Positions 27,508 to 37,860 of a stretch of DNA of 64,000 bases are shown here, one piece after another. The stretch is from contig NZ_CP121650.1 of the NCBI RefSeq assembly GCF_029714405.1, forward strand, positions 8,003,001 to 8,067,000, read 5' to 3'. The position numbers and the translations under genes were made by a program. The stretch comes from Bradyrhizobium sp. CB82. Lineage in GTDB: Bacteria > Pseudomonadota > Alphaproteobacteria > Rhizobiales > Xanthobacteraceae. The notes under the pieces are model-generated. The model saw only the letters and a program-made list of their open reading frames with translations. It had not been told where the DNA came from and did no database searches. Position 1 is the stretch's first letter, and every line of letters begins with the position of its first letter.

Positions 27508-30500
27508 TCATAACGAGGTTGCCATCTCAAGATATCTGCAGAAAGCATTGGCAAGCTGCATTTGCCTTGGCCTTCGGCACTCAGCTTCAAAGACGCGCGG
27601 CGAAGCAATAACGACGCAAATGCACTTCGCCCGTGAGACAGCGACGTTCAGGCGATTGGCACTGTAAAGGAACTCCATACCGCGCGGAGCATCGAGGTGG
27701 CTCGATGTGGTCACGGAATAGATGACGATCGGAGCCTCCTGCCCTTGAAACTTGTCGACCGTGCCAACACGCCCACCGGGTATTCGCTCCTGCAGCTCAA
27801 ATACCTGGGCATTGTAAGGCGCGATGATCAGGATATCGTCCAGCTTGATGGGGGCTTCGACGCCGTCTCGATCGACCCAAGTCGTGCCACTATCCAGTAT
27901 ATTGGTCAGGAGTTCACGCACAGCGTCGGCTTCTTCTCGCGACGAGTTCTGGTTGCCGGAGTGCTCGATCGGAAGATAGCGAAGCCCCGCCCCTGCCAGG
28001 CGCCCTGGTGACCTGATCTGTTGCCTCTCAAGACCCGGTCGAGAGAACAACCTGCCCTCGTAAAAGAGCTCTGAATTGAACGCGCAGATTTCCGGATGTA
28101 GCCGCCAAGTCTCCGGCAGGAACAAACCCCGATCGGCTGGAATAGTGGCATGCGAGCCAAGGATGTGATCCAGCGCTGACGCCTCAGCCCCGTCCGGATG
28201 GCTTCCTTGAATTGGTTGCTCAAGCTGCCGCGGATCACCGAGCAGCACGATGCTCTTCGCTGATTGAGATACTGCAAGGACGTTTGCCAGAGACATTTGG
28301 GCGGCTTCATCGATGAAGAGGACGTCAACGCACTGCGAAGCGTCTGGCCTTGCCCAGAACCAGGCCGTCGCGCCGCCGACTCGGCCGGCGCCGCTGAGCG
28401 CATCGAGGAATTCGTCATTGTCCTTGAGGAAAGTTAGGCTGCGTAAGTCATCCTCATCGTCGGATACCTTTTGCGCGCACTGTATGACCTGTTTCTCTGC
28501 CCCGGCCGCCTTGATCACCTCATCAAGCAGGTTGCGGATGACCTTGTGGCTGTTTGCCGTGATACCAATCCGCTTTCCCTCCTTTGCCAGGGCGCAGATC
28601 ATACGGGCGCCCGTAAAGGTTTTTCCTGCTCCTGGAGGCCCTTGCAGCGGAAAAATGCTCTGATCGAGAGTAAGCCCCGCCCGTATTGCGGTGGCGAGCG
28701 TGGATTCACCGTCTTGTTGCAACGGCAGCCCCCGGAGGCGTGGCGCCATAGCCTGGATCAGATCTCGGCCTGCACGGTAGTCGCCGTTCCCCTCGATGCC
28801 GTGACTTGCCACATATTCGCCGAGCCGCACGACGGCCTCGGCAAGCACTTGAGTGTCGACAAAGTTGTGGGCGAAGATTGCCGGAGGATGGAGGTCCGCG
28901 GTATCCCTACGCTTCTTGATATCAATCGTTCGCTCTTCGAGCGATACCGCCGTGACACTTCCGAACTTGTCGCCTCCAAGGCTGCGTAGATCGTCACCCG
29001 GCCGGATGTCGGTATCTTGCGGGGCAAACCGGTAACGATGGATGGGTGCCTTGGCCGTTCCGCCTGCCTGCTCAACGAATGCCATGTCGGCAAGGCCGCT
29101 GCGCTCGTGCAGGAGATCCTCCGCAGAAAGATCCCTCAGCCTGAAATACTCCCACCACACGGCTTTCTTCTCGCGACCATGCCAATCCAGCATGGACGCG
29201 AGCAACCATCGCGCCTTCTGCTCCTCCGTGCGCTCGTTTGCGTCATCCGGCACGCCTTCGAGGAGCTGAGCTGCGAGTGCAGTCACTTTCTGTTGCCATG
29301 CGTCCAGCTCGGGACTGACTTCAACCGTCACCGCGCCCGGACGATCGATTGTCGCCCCCTTTGCGATTTGGTCGGCCCGAAGCGCCTCAAGCCAGCGTCG
29401 CAACGCTTCCGTGGACGCGCAGTCGTCACGATTATAGCCTTTGACAGCGACCTTATCTTCTTCTGGAACCCCTTCCGGATCGGCCATCTCCAGCCGCGCC
29501 TGGGTTCTGGCTAGGACAGCCCCAACCAGCTCCAGAGGGACGCATCGACTGAATCCGTAAAGTGGTTCGAGCTTCTTGATGGAATAGCTTTCGACGCTGG
29601 CGCGAATTGCGTGGCGTACGACCGAATAGAGATCAACGAACACTTCCCCGCGCAGAAGGTTGTCCACCTCATTCTCGCGCGTCGCATATCGCCCCATGAG
29701 CCGCTTGAGCGCAGCCGGCTCGTACGGCGCGAAATGATAAACATGAAGATTGGGGTGGATCTTCTGCCGCTCGGTAACAAAATCGATGAAACGCTCGAAA
29801 GCTATCCTCTCCTCGTGGCGAGTGGACACCCAATCACTGGTATACTGCCAGCTCCCGCTCTCATCTGCATAGAGATATCCAAACAGGAACTCGAGCCCAC
29901 CATCACCGACAAACGGATCGCCCTCGAAGTCGAAAAAGATGTCGCCTGCTGACGGCTCCGGCAGACGATAGAGCCCAAAGTTCGGCTCAAGCGGCAAGAC
30001 CTCGTGCAACGTTGCATTTGCGATCCGCCCCTCGACCTGGATTCGCGCCTGTTCACGGACCTTCTCATAACTACGAGCGGCACCGCGATCTGGCCTCCAC
30101 GGCAGAGGCATTGGCAAGGCGGCTAGCGCAGCCATGGTATCAACGCCGTGCTTCTCAAATTCTCCAATCTGAGACTTGCTGATGCCGGCGACGAGCGACA
30201 TATGATCGTCCGCGCGCCTCTTTTCGTCACAGTGCTGGCGCCATCTGCAGACGTCGCAGTGCTCGATCGGTTCAGGATAAGCGCTTGTGGCTGCCGGCGT
30301 AGCCACGGCACGCTCCAAACTACCCTTAACGTGTCGATAATAGGCAGCGTAGTCGGCCACTCGATATACTTCCGGCTCAAAATTTGTTCCCGGCGTCACG
30401 ACACAAGCGGAAACGACAGCTGCTCCCTGCATGTTCGCTAGCAGATCGGAATAAAGGCAGATCTGAAGGATTGTATTGCCTTTGGTTTCCCTGGCGAGCT

Positions 30501-30903
30501 TCGTATCCGTAACTTCGTAGGACCACGCACCGAATTGGCTTGGCCTGTCCACGCGACGCAAGATGTCGGCCCGGCCGCTCCAGTTGCCAACTTGGAGAGC
30601 GCCCTGAGCGATGACAGCATCACCTCGCTTCATGGCCTGAAGCGTGGACGTCAGCGCCGCATTGTCGACGCCGATTCCGTCGATCAAGGTGACTGGCAAA
30701 CCGCCCGATTTCAGATGGTCTATAAAGCCCTGCTCATGCTCAGATCCCCGCGCGGCTAGTGTCTCAAGGACAGGATCCCAGATTTTCGGCTTGGCCAATT
30801 CGCCGTTAGCGACTTTAAGATCGAGGTTTGTCAGGTAGCGACAGTTCAAGTGGCCGACGAGATCACCCGCACTAAGGCTGAGCTTGGCTCCAATCTTCCG
30901 CAT
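27508..30903 (-). CDS. TM0106-type RecB/Cas4-like nuclease fused to RNase H-like and SF1 helicase domains
   Basis: The 1,131-residue protein has three parts. The first (about 1-240) is a RecB-family nuclease: RADIL (Asp112), YEVTDTKL (130-137), LQICLY-type Gln147, and a Cys cluster C21 / C216-x2-C219-x5-C225, the iron-sulphur pattern of AddB and Cas4. The second (about 320-510) is RNase H/exonuclease-like (FFDFEGDP, YNRDDC). The third (about 690-1131) is an SF1 Upf1/Dna2-type helicase: GPPGAGKT (755-762), FIDEAAQM, LLGDPRQL, VDKFQGQE and NVAVSRAK. It is the last gene of the TerB-ATPase-helicase operon, 29 bases after the helicase gene. It probably processes DNA ends; a defence role is inferred from context. 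Confidence 0.88.
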   Translation of the reverse strand: MRKIGAKLSLSAGDLVGHLNCRYLTNLDLKVANGELAKPKIWDPVLETLAARGSEHEQGFIDHLKSGGLPVTLIDGIGVDNAALTSTLQAMKRGDAVIAQGALQVGNWSGRADILRRVDRPSQFGAWSYEVTDTKLARETKGNTILQICLYSDLLANMQGAAVVSACVVTPGTNFEPEVYRVADYAAYYRHVKGSLERAVATPAATSAYPEPIEHCDVCRWRQHCDEKRRADDHMSLVAGISKSQIGEFEKHGVDTMAALAALPMPLPWRPDRGAARSYEKVREQARIQVEGRIANATLHEVLPLEPNFGLYRLPEPSAGDIFFDFEGDPFVGDGGLEFLFGYLYADESGSWQYTSDWVSTRHEERIAFERFIDFVTERQKIHPNLHVYHFAPYEPAALKRLMGRYATRENEVDNLLRGEVFVDLYSVVRHAIRASVESYSIKKLEPLYGFSRCVPLELVGAVLARTQARLEMADPEGVPEEDKVAVKGYNRDDCASTEALRRWLEALRADQIAKGATIDRPGAVTVEVSPELDAWQQKVTALAAQLLEGVPDDANERTEEQKARWLLASMLDWHGREKKAVWWEYFRLRDLSAEDLLHERSGLADMAFVEQAGGTAKAPIHRYRFAPQDTDIRPGDDLRSLGGDKFGSVTAVSLEERTIDIKKRRDTADLHPPAIFAHNFVDTQVLAEAVVRLGEYVASHGIEGNGDYRAGRDLIQAMAPRLRGLPLQQDGESTLATAIRAGLTLDQSIFPLQGPPGAGKTFTGARMICALAKEGKRIGITANSHKVIRNLLDEVIKAAGAEKQVIQCAQKVSDDEDDLRSLTFLKDNDEFLDALSGAGRVGGATAWFWARPDASQCVDVLFIDEAAQMSLANVLAVSQSAKSIVLLGDPRQLEQPIQGSHPDGAEASALDHILGSHATIPADRGLFLPETWRLHPEICAFNSELFYEGRLFSRPGLERQQIRSPGRLAGAGLRYLPIEHSGNQNSSREEADAVRELLTNILDSGTTWVDRDGVEAPIKLDDILIIAPYNAQVFELQERIPGGRVGTVDKFQGQEAPIVIYSVTTSSHLDAPRGMEFLYSANRLNVAVSRAKCICVVIASPRVFEAECRRPRQMQLANAFCRYLEMATSL

Positions 30904-30932
30904 TGTCCCTCATGACCATCTTGAAAGCTGCA

Positions 30933-33167
30933 TCAGAGCTCTCTTGCAATCTCCGATATTATGCTCAGTTCCGCAGCGTTTTGTCTAGTCCATAGGGTTC
31001 GAGCCAAGGCAAGCGGCACCTGCTCCCGAAATTTGCCGGCTGCGATGTTTTCAACGAAGTCGCAAACCTGGATCGGCCTGGAGCGACCAACCGAGCTGAG
31101 CTCCCTCAATTTCGGCAAGGCCTCGGCCTCCGTCGTCTTGGCAAGAGTCAGCCCAAGGTCATGGACTTGAGCTGGAAGCCCAGCCGTGGCTGCGGCAGCC
31201 CCAAACACCGCCGTCGCCTGCGAACCGCGCCAGAGAAAAAGATGTAGATCCCGCTCCTCTTCGATAACCCTTCGCTTGTCGAGTTCGAACTCGCGGAACG
31301 TTTCCCGCCCTTCGGCCAAAAGCTCTTTCGCCTTGTCGTCAAGATACGGCGGCTCATCGTTGGACAGATAGACGTTCCGCATTTCGGCGGCCAGACGGTC
31401 ATGCAGACGCTCGCCGTCGGCGCGTTCGAATCGGGGCACGACCCCACCCGGGTGGGGGGCCACGAAGAGCGTATTCGTCCTTTCGTCTATGTCGTTAACA
31501 ATCCACCTGCGGCCTGCAAATACGACGAGGCCATCCTTATGGACCGGGAACGATATCGGCAAAGTCCCGAGCGTCTTGCCCTCGATTGTCAACCGCCACT
31601 CTTCCGCGGACTCGAAGACGGCGAAGAAGCTTCGCGATTGAACCGTGTGCTCTCCCTTCTCGGCAAGCATGATGAGCCCATCATTCGACTGCTCGATAAA
31701 GCGGATCGCGTCCGACGCCAGATGGCGAAGGAGGTCAGCGAATTCGCTCACGGATATCGAGGCGAAAGGGCCAGGGCCGCACAGCAAGTCATACAAGGGC
31801 CGTGCTCTTATCCCGCCCCGTTCGGCTATCACAGACAGGATCTGGTGAATCAGGGTCGAGGCCACCTCTGGAATCTGGCCGGCCGGCTCGACAAACTTGT
31901 CCAACAGCAACTGGATGACCGCCACCGATCGGATCGTGTTCGGTCTTAACCGGTCGATCAGACCGGATTTTCGGTCGATGTTCGGCTCGCGCACGTAGAT
32001 ACGAAGAACGGATGGCACACCCCTCCTTCGTCCGGTTCTGCCGAGCCGCTGCTTTAGAGAAGACAACGAGCGAGGAGCACCGATCTGGGCTACGGACTTC
32101 ACTGAACCGATGTCAACGCCCAGCTCCAGAGTTGAGGTACAAATCGCTGTCGTCGGCAGCTTTCCATCCTTGAGGCGGTCCTCCAGCTCTTCCCGCAGCG
32201 TCTTGGAAAGGCTGCCGTGATGCGGGAAGAACTCGTTTGGCACATCTGCCTTGTCAGACCGCCGCCTGAGCCGGTCAGCGGCCGACTCGACTGTGCGACG
32301 TGAGCCACCGAAAACGAGGTTGTTGGCACCGCGCAGAGTCTTGAACAGATGGTCAGCGATGTCGTCCAGCGCAATCCTGGATGACACCTGCTCGGCGTCG
32401 GCCCCACCCTCTGCATGATCGGGATCATCAAGCTCTGGCGGCTCCACATAGCCACGTATTTGAAGCTTGAGTTCCGGAGAATCGGTCTTTGCTTCCAATA
32501 TCTGGACTGTTTCCGGCGCAGCCGGACGGAGCCATGTCGCCGCCTGGAAAAGATCACCAATGGTCGCGGACAGCCCGACACGTCGCGCGGGCTGGGTTGA
32601 CATCGCATCGATACGCCGCAGCAGGCTTGCTAGATGAAGCCCTCTGGGCCCCTGAAGAAACGAGTGAACCTCATCGATGACGATGAAATCAGCCGACGAG
32701 AGCAGACGTTTTGCATCACCCGGCCGCCTGGTGAGCATCGCCTCGATCGATTCCGGAGTGATGAGCGCAACTCCCTGTGGCTTAGATAGTGCCCTCTTCT
32801 TGTCTCCTTGCGGAGCGTCACCGTGCCACTTAAGGACAGGGATCTCCATACTCGCGCAGAGTTCGTCGAGACGCTTGAACTGATCGTTGATCAAGGCCTT
32901 CAACGGACTAATATACAGGACAGAAAATCCCAGCGCTCTTCTATCAGCGACCTGGGTTAGGATTGGTAGAAATGCAGCCTCCGTTTTTCCGGCGGCGGTC
33001 GCGGCGGCAATCAGAACATCGCGATCGCTATCCAGAACAGCGAGAATCGTGCGCGCCTGGATTTCGCGAAGCTCATCCCATCCCTGATCGTGGATCCATC
33101 GACGGATTGTCGGGTGGACTCGGTGGTAAGCACCTTCAAGGGTTGAGTCGGAGGCTGGTGAGTTCAT
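30933..33167 (-). CDS. sngC: SngC / BrxHI-type Lhr-like SF2 helicase
   Basis: From MNSPASDSTLEG the protein is 744 residues. SF2 motifs are ATAAGKTEAAFLP (motif I), VLYISPLKALINDQ, DEVHSFLQG (about 165), VGLSATIGD, then CTSTLELGVDIGSV and RLGRTGRRRG in the second RecA domain, in Lhr-like order. The C-terminal 300 residues resemble the Lhr/BrxHI accessory region. In both Shango and some BREX types this helicase accompanies the DUF2791 ATPase. It overlaps the sngB stop by 32 bases. GGAG lies six bases before the ATG at 33167, which favours that start over 33173 or 33257. Confidence 0.88.
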   Translation of the reverse strand: MNSPASDSTLEGAYHRVHPTIRRWIHDQGWDELREIQARTILAVLDSDRDVLIAAATAAGKTEAAFLPILTQVADRRALGFSVLYISPLKALINDQFKRLDELCASMEIPVLKWHGDAPQGDKKRALSKPQGVALITPESIEAMLTRRPGDAKRLLSSADFIVIDEVHSFLQGPRGLHLASLLRRIDAMSTQPARRVGLSATIGDLFQAATWLRPAAPETVQILEAKTDSPELKLQIRGYVEPPELDDPDHAEGGADAEQVSSRIALDDIADHLFKTLRGANNLVFGGSRRTVESAADRLRRRSDKADVPNEFFPHHGSLSKTLREELEDRLKDGKLPTTAICTSTLELGVDIGSVKSVAQIGAPRSLSSLKQRLGRTGRRRGVPSVLRIYVREPNIDRKSGLIDRLRPNTIRSVAVIQLLLDKFVEPAGQIPEVASTLIHQILSVIAERGGIRARPLYDLLCGPGPFASISVSEFADLLRHLASDAIRFIEQSNDGLIMLAEKGEHTVQSRSFFAVFESAEEWRLTIEGKTLGTLPISFPVHKDGLVVFAGRRWIVNDIDERTNTLFVAPHPGGVVPRFERADGERLHDRLAAEMRNVYLSNDEPPYLDDKAKELLAEGRETFREFELDKRRVIEEERDLHLFLWRGSQATAVFGAAAATAGLPAQVHDLGLTLAKTTEAEALPKLRELSSVGRSRPIQVCDFVENIAAGKFREQVPLALARTLWTRQNAAELSIISEIAREL

Positions 33168-34449
33168 CGCCATCTCCACTCTCTTCGGCTGCTTCCACAT
33201 CGTCCGGGGCGTCCGGAGCAATTGGGATGAGATCGAGAAGCTCCTGCCACCTGGCACCAGGGTTCTGTTCGAGGACGGCGAGCATTTGCACGAATGCTTT
33301 CACTGTCGAGCGCGGCGTTCGGAAGTACGACTCTCCGATCTTTCGGTTGCAATACTCCATGAACGCGGTCAACGCCTCGTCGGGCACCAAGAACTTCGAG
33401 GGATCTCCACTTGCGAAGACCATCCGGATGTTGCTGAGCAAGATGAGGAGGTCTTCCGGAGTCAGCCTTTGCAGACGGATTACCGGCCCCGAGAAATCAA
33501 CAAGTCCGCCACTGGCAAAACTATTTTCTGCTAGCCTGGATTGCAACGCCTCGTAGCTGAACATGCCTCGGCGCGTGTCAAGCAGGAAGTCCGGCGTACC
33601 GCACATGACGAAACCAATTCCTGAAGTCGTGCCCTGAAGTGAATCGTTCACGATGTCAAGAAGCTGCTCATAGTTCTGCTTTCGGGATTGAGCGTTCTGG
33701 AGCTTGTAGATATGGGCCATTTCATCAAACATGACCAACAAGCCAGCATAGCCTGCAAGTCGCACGAGGCAGCCTAGACACTTGAGAGATTCATAGACGT
33801 TCTCGTCGTCGATGATGCTTCTGACGCCAAGGTCCCGTCTTGCATCTGTCTTGGTCGAATACTCGGCGCGGAGCCAACGGATGGCAGCTTCCTTCAGAGC
33901 ATCATTGGACTGCTCGCTTCCGCGCCAATAGGCTTTCAACACTGTGGCGAAGTCGTAACCTCCCGCGAATTGAGTGACGGCCTCGAACTTCCGATCGATG
34001 ACATTTTCGACGGCCGCCCCCTTTTCCTCAGCCTCCTTCACCGCATCCATGACGAGACGTTCGGTAATGCTTTGGAGCGCACCTCCTTCCGGCTTGTTGC
34101 GGGTCGCCATGTTGTTGACGGCCTCCGCATAGAGCGCGCGTGACTGACCACTACTGGCATGAATACGCCGGTTGGGAGACAGATCGGCATGCATTGTCAC
34201 GCAACGCTTCTCAAGGGCTATGAGACGCACAACCCCCGCGAAGAACGTCTTTCCGGCACCATAGTCACCGATTACGAATCTGACGGCGGCCCCGCCATCT
34301 GCGATCCTGTCGATATCGCGCACCAGCGCACCGATTTCTCCTGCGCGACCGACCTGGATATGTGGCAAGCCTAGGCGAGGGACGACGCCTGCGGAGAGAG
34401 CCTGAATTATCGTGTCCCGTTCTCTGGGCTTAATCGACTTCTTGGTCAT
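33136..34449 (-). CDS. sngB: SngB / BrxD-type DUF2791 P-loop ATPase
   Basis: The 437-residue protein has Walker A GDYGAGKTFF (about 61-70), a Walker B-like GLLVMFDEMAHIY, and the helical AAA-type layout (HADLSPNRRI, GTPDFLLDTRRGMFSYEALQSRL, VIRLQRLTPEDLLILLSNI) of BREX BrxD-like ATP-binding proteins (DUF2791). It probably loads or regulates the helicase encoded next to it. It overlaps sngA by four bases (ATGA) and the helicase gene by 32, so expression is probably coupled. Confidence 0.88.
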   Translation of the reverse strand: MTKKSIKPRERDTIIQALSAGVVPRLGLPHIQVGRAGEIGALVRDIDRIADGGAAVRFVIGDYGAGKTFFAGVVRLIALEKRCVTMHADLSPNRRIHASSGQSRALYAEAVNNMATRNKPEGGALQSITERLVMDAVKEAEEKGAAVENVIDRKFEAVTQFAGGYDFATVLKAYWRGSEQSNDALKEAAIRWLRAEYSTKTDARRDLGVRSIIDDENVYESLKCLGCLVRLAGYAGLLVMFDEMAHIYKLQNAQSRKQNYEQLLDIVNDSLQGTTSGIGFVMCGTPDFLLDTRRGMFSYEALQSRLAENSFASGGLVDFSGPVIRLQRLTPEDLLILLSNIRMVFASGDPSKFLVPDEALTAFMEYCNRKIGESYFRTPRSTVKAFVQMLAVLEQNPGARWQELLDLIPIAPDAPDDVEAAEESGDGDELTSLRLNP

Positions 34450-36830
34450 GCAGCCTTATCTTTCATTTCCGAGATGCGCCCGCGCAGATGGGGGGCTAGC
34501 GCCACCTCGTCGCCGTCTTCAATCAATGCGTCATCAAAACACTCAAAGGACCAATCGTTGATACGCTCGATAGCTCCGTCAGGGAGCAATCGCATGTCCC
34601 TTGCGTGGCGGTCGAACTCAGATCGGGTCATTGACCCACGTTGTTCGAGCAGTTGTACAAGCTCACTGTGCGGTCCGTCCAACCCCTGCAGCGCGATCTT
34701 GTCATCGCGCCCGGACGTCGGCGGCTGCTCCGTTTCTTCGCTGAAAATATCTGACAACAGTGCAGCTACAGCCTCGGTCTCCCGGCGTGTCCGAGCAAGC
34801 TTGGCGGTGTCAATACTGAAGCCCTCGCCAGATGCAAGCTCAAGCGGCGGCGAGCTGGCCGGCTCCTTCGGGATGCGGATTCCTGCACCCCGCGCTTCCT
34901 CGCTGATAGATACTGGCTCATCTGTCCGTTCTGCCGTTGCCTGATGAAGGTTCTGATAGACAGCCTCCCGTGGAAGACCGAGAGTTCTGTGCAACCGTTC
35001 CAAAAATTTAACCTCGCCGACGTCGATACTCCCGTCGCCCCCGACCACGGCAACAGCTGCGTCCGCGATGGCCTGCCGTTCAGGCTCCCCGACTTCCGCG
35101 AGCTTACGGAATACGCGAGCCTGTTTGGGTGGACTGTTAAAGGTTGTGACGGCGAAGGCAATCAGGCGAGCTTGCTCGACACCGGACAGGTCAGGCGTGG
35201 CACGGATTCTGTTGATGGTCCGCTGGAGCTCTTCATAGCAGGCGTCTCCATCGGAGCCAGCTGCGAGAACCGCCACTTCGACCTGGGTTCTGGCGGCTCG
35301 AAACGTAGCCCGAGTAGGATCGACGGGTCCACCATTCGCAGCCCTGAAAACAAATACCTGTTCGTCAGCACGAGGAAGGCTGCTGCCATATCTCGGGTCC
35401 GGCTCGATAGCCACATCGATCGCATCGAGCGCACGTCCCAGTTCTTCGGCAGAAGTGGCGGGGATCTTTCCATTGGCCTGAACCTCAAAGCCTGCCATTT
35501 CGAAAATGTGCTGAGCTGTGGCGCTCCCACGACCCTGGGTTCCCAATACGGTCTCAACCTGTCTGCGGAAGTCCGCGATCGCCTGCGAACCGGATTGCTG
35601 CCAGATATCGGCGGGCAATAGTCCCCTTGCCACGATGGAGTTGCGCAGATTTGGCTTACGCCCTACGAAGCGGCTGAAGGGATCCAGTTCGCTCGTGCAC
35701 TCCTCAACAAGCTTTCGCAAGGTATCGAGCTGTTTGGTCAGACCTAATACATCAGGATATTGTTCGTGCCGGCCGTGAATTGCAACGTTGAATGCACCGC
35801 TCGCAGCGCGATATTGGAGGGACATCCTTTGGTGCGTCTTTACAGGGACGCCGTTCGGATATCGCTCAGCGAAGCGCTTGGTCCACAGCGCAGCGAATTC
35901 GTCGAAGCAGCGCACGGCCGGTGTTCTCAGATGAGTATCCGGCATGGCCAAGACCCAGCGCAGAGCATCGTCTGCCGACGACAATATCGGCGAACGAGCC
36001 AGTTTAGCGCCTAGATAGAGTCGCGTTGGAAGATCCATTTCGGAGCCAGCGACGCGCTCTGGCGAAAGAGGCGGCAGATCAATACGGGCCGAAAGTTGAG
36101 CATTGGCAAGATCGAGGAAATTATTGGCGTAGTGGTGGAACGACCCATTCGCGCCGTAGATTGCCAATAGCCTTTTTACCTCGTCGACCAACGATGCAGC
36201 GTCATCACCGTGTTCAACGAACATGCGATGCTCGAGGCCATAGAAAAAGATGAAAACGAGACCAATTCCATAAGCCGGGTCGCACCTGCCTCCAAGCATC
36301 CAATCGAGGAACGCCCGACGGGCCGCGGGAGACATATCCGCATAGGAAGGCCAATATGGCATCGAGCTCCCGTCGACATCCGCATGTTGAGCTTGAGCAG
36401 ATAAATTGGGATTGATCGCGTATTGCGCGGTCACGCCACCGGGCACAGCGACGCCGTCTCCGAGGTAAAAGAGGCCTCCCGCAATCTCGATGTTTCCGAG
36501 CTTCACCCGTTCGTCTGCGCGGACCCATCGGGCCAATGTGCTGTTCTGGCGAGAAGGATTTGTTTTGGCCGGCAATGGAGGAATATTGATCTCGAATTCA
36601 GGCCCGCGTGCGGGCACCTCGGCTGGCCCTGTCCGTGGTCCCACCCTGAAGATCGCGCGAATAATAAGATAGATGCCGCCGCAGACGATTGCGATCGTTC
36701 CGAGGACCAGCGCGTTCTCAACGACGAAATGGTAGATGGCGACCACAGCAGCGATCATCACCCCCAGAACAAGCATCAGGGCTTCGCCGCCTTGTGTAGA
36801 TTTTCCCCGCCGCCGCCCCATGCCAACCAT
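34446..36830 (-). CDS. sngA: SngA, membrane-anchored TerB-N/TerB/TerB-C protein
   Basis: The protein is about 794 residues. Two hydrophobic helices lie near the N-terminus (MLVLGVMIAAVVAIYHFVV and ALVLGTIAIVCGGIYLII). The TerB-N domain follows (YWPSYADMSPAARRAFLDWM, then GLVFIFFYGLEHRMF). A TerB-like acidic helical domain sits near 590-650 (AVVGGDGSIDVGEVKFLERLH). A TerB-C-like end contains MTRSEFDRHARDMRLLPDGAIE. It is the first gene of a four-gene operon. By gene order this matches SngA of Shango. The start could be ATG 36830, ATG 36821 or an internal ATG just before the first helix. Confidence 0.85.
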   Translation of the reverse strand: MVGMGRRRGKSTQGGEALMLVLGVMIAAVVAIYHFVVENALVLGTIAIVCGGIYLIIRAIFRVGPRTGPAEVPARGPEFEINIPPLPAKTNPSRQNSTLARWVRADERVKLGNIEIAGGLFYLGDGVAVPGGVTAQYAINPNLSAQAQHADVDGSSMPYWPSYADMSPAARRAFLDWMLGGRCDPAYGIGLVFIFFYGLEHRMFVEHGDDAASLVDEVKRLLAIYGANGSFHHYANNFLDLANAQLSARIDLPPLSPERVAGSEMDLPTRLYLGAKLARSPILSSADDALRWVLAMPDTHLRTPAVRCFDEFAALWTKRFAERYPNGVPVKTHQRMSLQYRAASGAFNVAIHGRHEQYPDVLGLTKQLDTLRKLVEECTSELDPFSRFVGRKPNLRNSIVARGLLPADIWQQSGSQAIADFRRQVETVLGTQGRGSATAQHIFEMAGFEVQANGKIPATSAEELGRALDAIDVAIEPDPRYGSSLPRADEQVFVFRAANGGPVDPTRATFRAARTQVEVAVLAAGSDGDACYEELQRTINRIRATPDLSGVEQARLIAFAVTTFNSPPKQARVFRKLAEVGEPERQAIADAAVAVVGGDGSIDVGEVKFLERLHRTLGLPREAVYQNLHQATAERTDEPVSISEEARGAGIRIPKEPASSPPLELASGEGFSIDTAKLARTRRETEAVAALLSDIFSEETEQPPTSGRDDKIALQGLDGPHSELVQLLEQRGSMTRSEFDRHARDMRLLPDGAIERINDWSFECFDDALIEDGDEVALAPHLRGRISEMKDKAA

Positions 36831-36836
36831 CAACCA

Positions 36837-36850
36837 GGCGTTTCAACGCC
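36837..36850. promoter_or_regulatory. 14-bp palindrome at the start of the sngA operon
   Basis: GGCGTT and AACGCC flank two central bases (36837-36850), six bases before the sngA ATG at 36830. A bound repressor or an RNA hairpin here would cover the ribosome-binding region. Confidence 0.4.
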
Positions 36851-37860
36851 CGTTCAGCTCCCGGATTGACCTTCGCATGACCTGCAAACAGGGGCAAACA
36901 GTCTTACGACTACCACAATATAATACCACAATCGATGGCCGGCGCCCTCCGCGCCAGACCACGTTCTATCAGCATCCAATATGAAACCACCCAGCCAGGG
37001 GTCGCGCCGTGCAGCTCGTGCGACTTGGCCGGCGATAAGTTCACGGCGTTGCCTTACCATCGCGGAGGCCAGCACCGGATCCTCGTCGCGAAGACGCGCT
37101 CCATCCAAGTTCAGCAGCTGGATCCCCAAGTAAACTTTCCCTGGCCTGCGCAATTTCCTTGAGCGTGCTGCGCGCCTCGTCATCGTGGCCCTCTGCAAGG
37201 AGGCCGAGAATCGCCTGCCTCCTGCCAACAGACGGTAGACGGCACTATGTCACTCGGTGCCGGAGGCGCGCAACAGATAATGGACGACGACGCACAGCAG
37301 GCTGGCGCTGCGCCGGTGGAGAACCTGCACCTCATAAGAATCAGCCCACACTTCAATCGGCCTTGTGGCCTCCCACGTCGGATCAATCGATTCAAATCGG
37401 AGCTGCCCAAGCACCATTGGAGCCTCCATCGTTAGCACCGACGAGGCCAGCATTTGTCGCGCAGGATTTCGCTGACTTCTTCGATCTATCGCAGAATTTG
37501 GGCGCATAAAATTTGGACCTGCGGCCCCATGCATCAAAACTGCGAGGACGCAAGTTTGATATTGCGGCTCCAATTCATTACATAAATCAAATGGTTATGT
37601 GACGATCAGAACTTGAGTTACCGCCTCTTCAAAGCTTAGCTATTCGATATACGCGAATCGCCCGGCCGTACTGCCGGTCGTTGACGCAGAACCAGGTCCG
37701 ATCGGCGCCGCAACCTAAGCCGGTTGCGGAATTCGCAGGAACACCCCAGGCAGGGCAGAAGCTTCAACTGACGCTTTCCGTCGGCTCACGTCGCGGAACG
37801 GAACGTGAGGGGTTACTGCGTATTTTCGTGTTAATTGCGCATGTGCGTGCAAATACGCAC
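36851..37860. other. Intergenic region with decayed frames
   Basis: Minus-strand frames at 37250-37573 (containing MVLGQLRFESIDPTWEATRP) and 36854-37228 (containing EVWADSYEVQVL-like and LGIQLLNLDGARLRDEDPVLAS segments upstream and downstream) look protein-like but are in different frames and carry no family I know. They may be the remains of one small gene. Confidence 0.3.

Noticed and set aside
27508..34449. A true BREX system
   Set aside because: The BrxD- and BrxHI-type genes are present but no PglX methylase, PglZ, BrxC/PglY or BrxL/BrxB is in the window; the TerB gene points to Shango instead.
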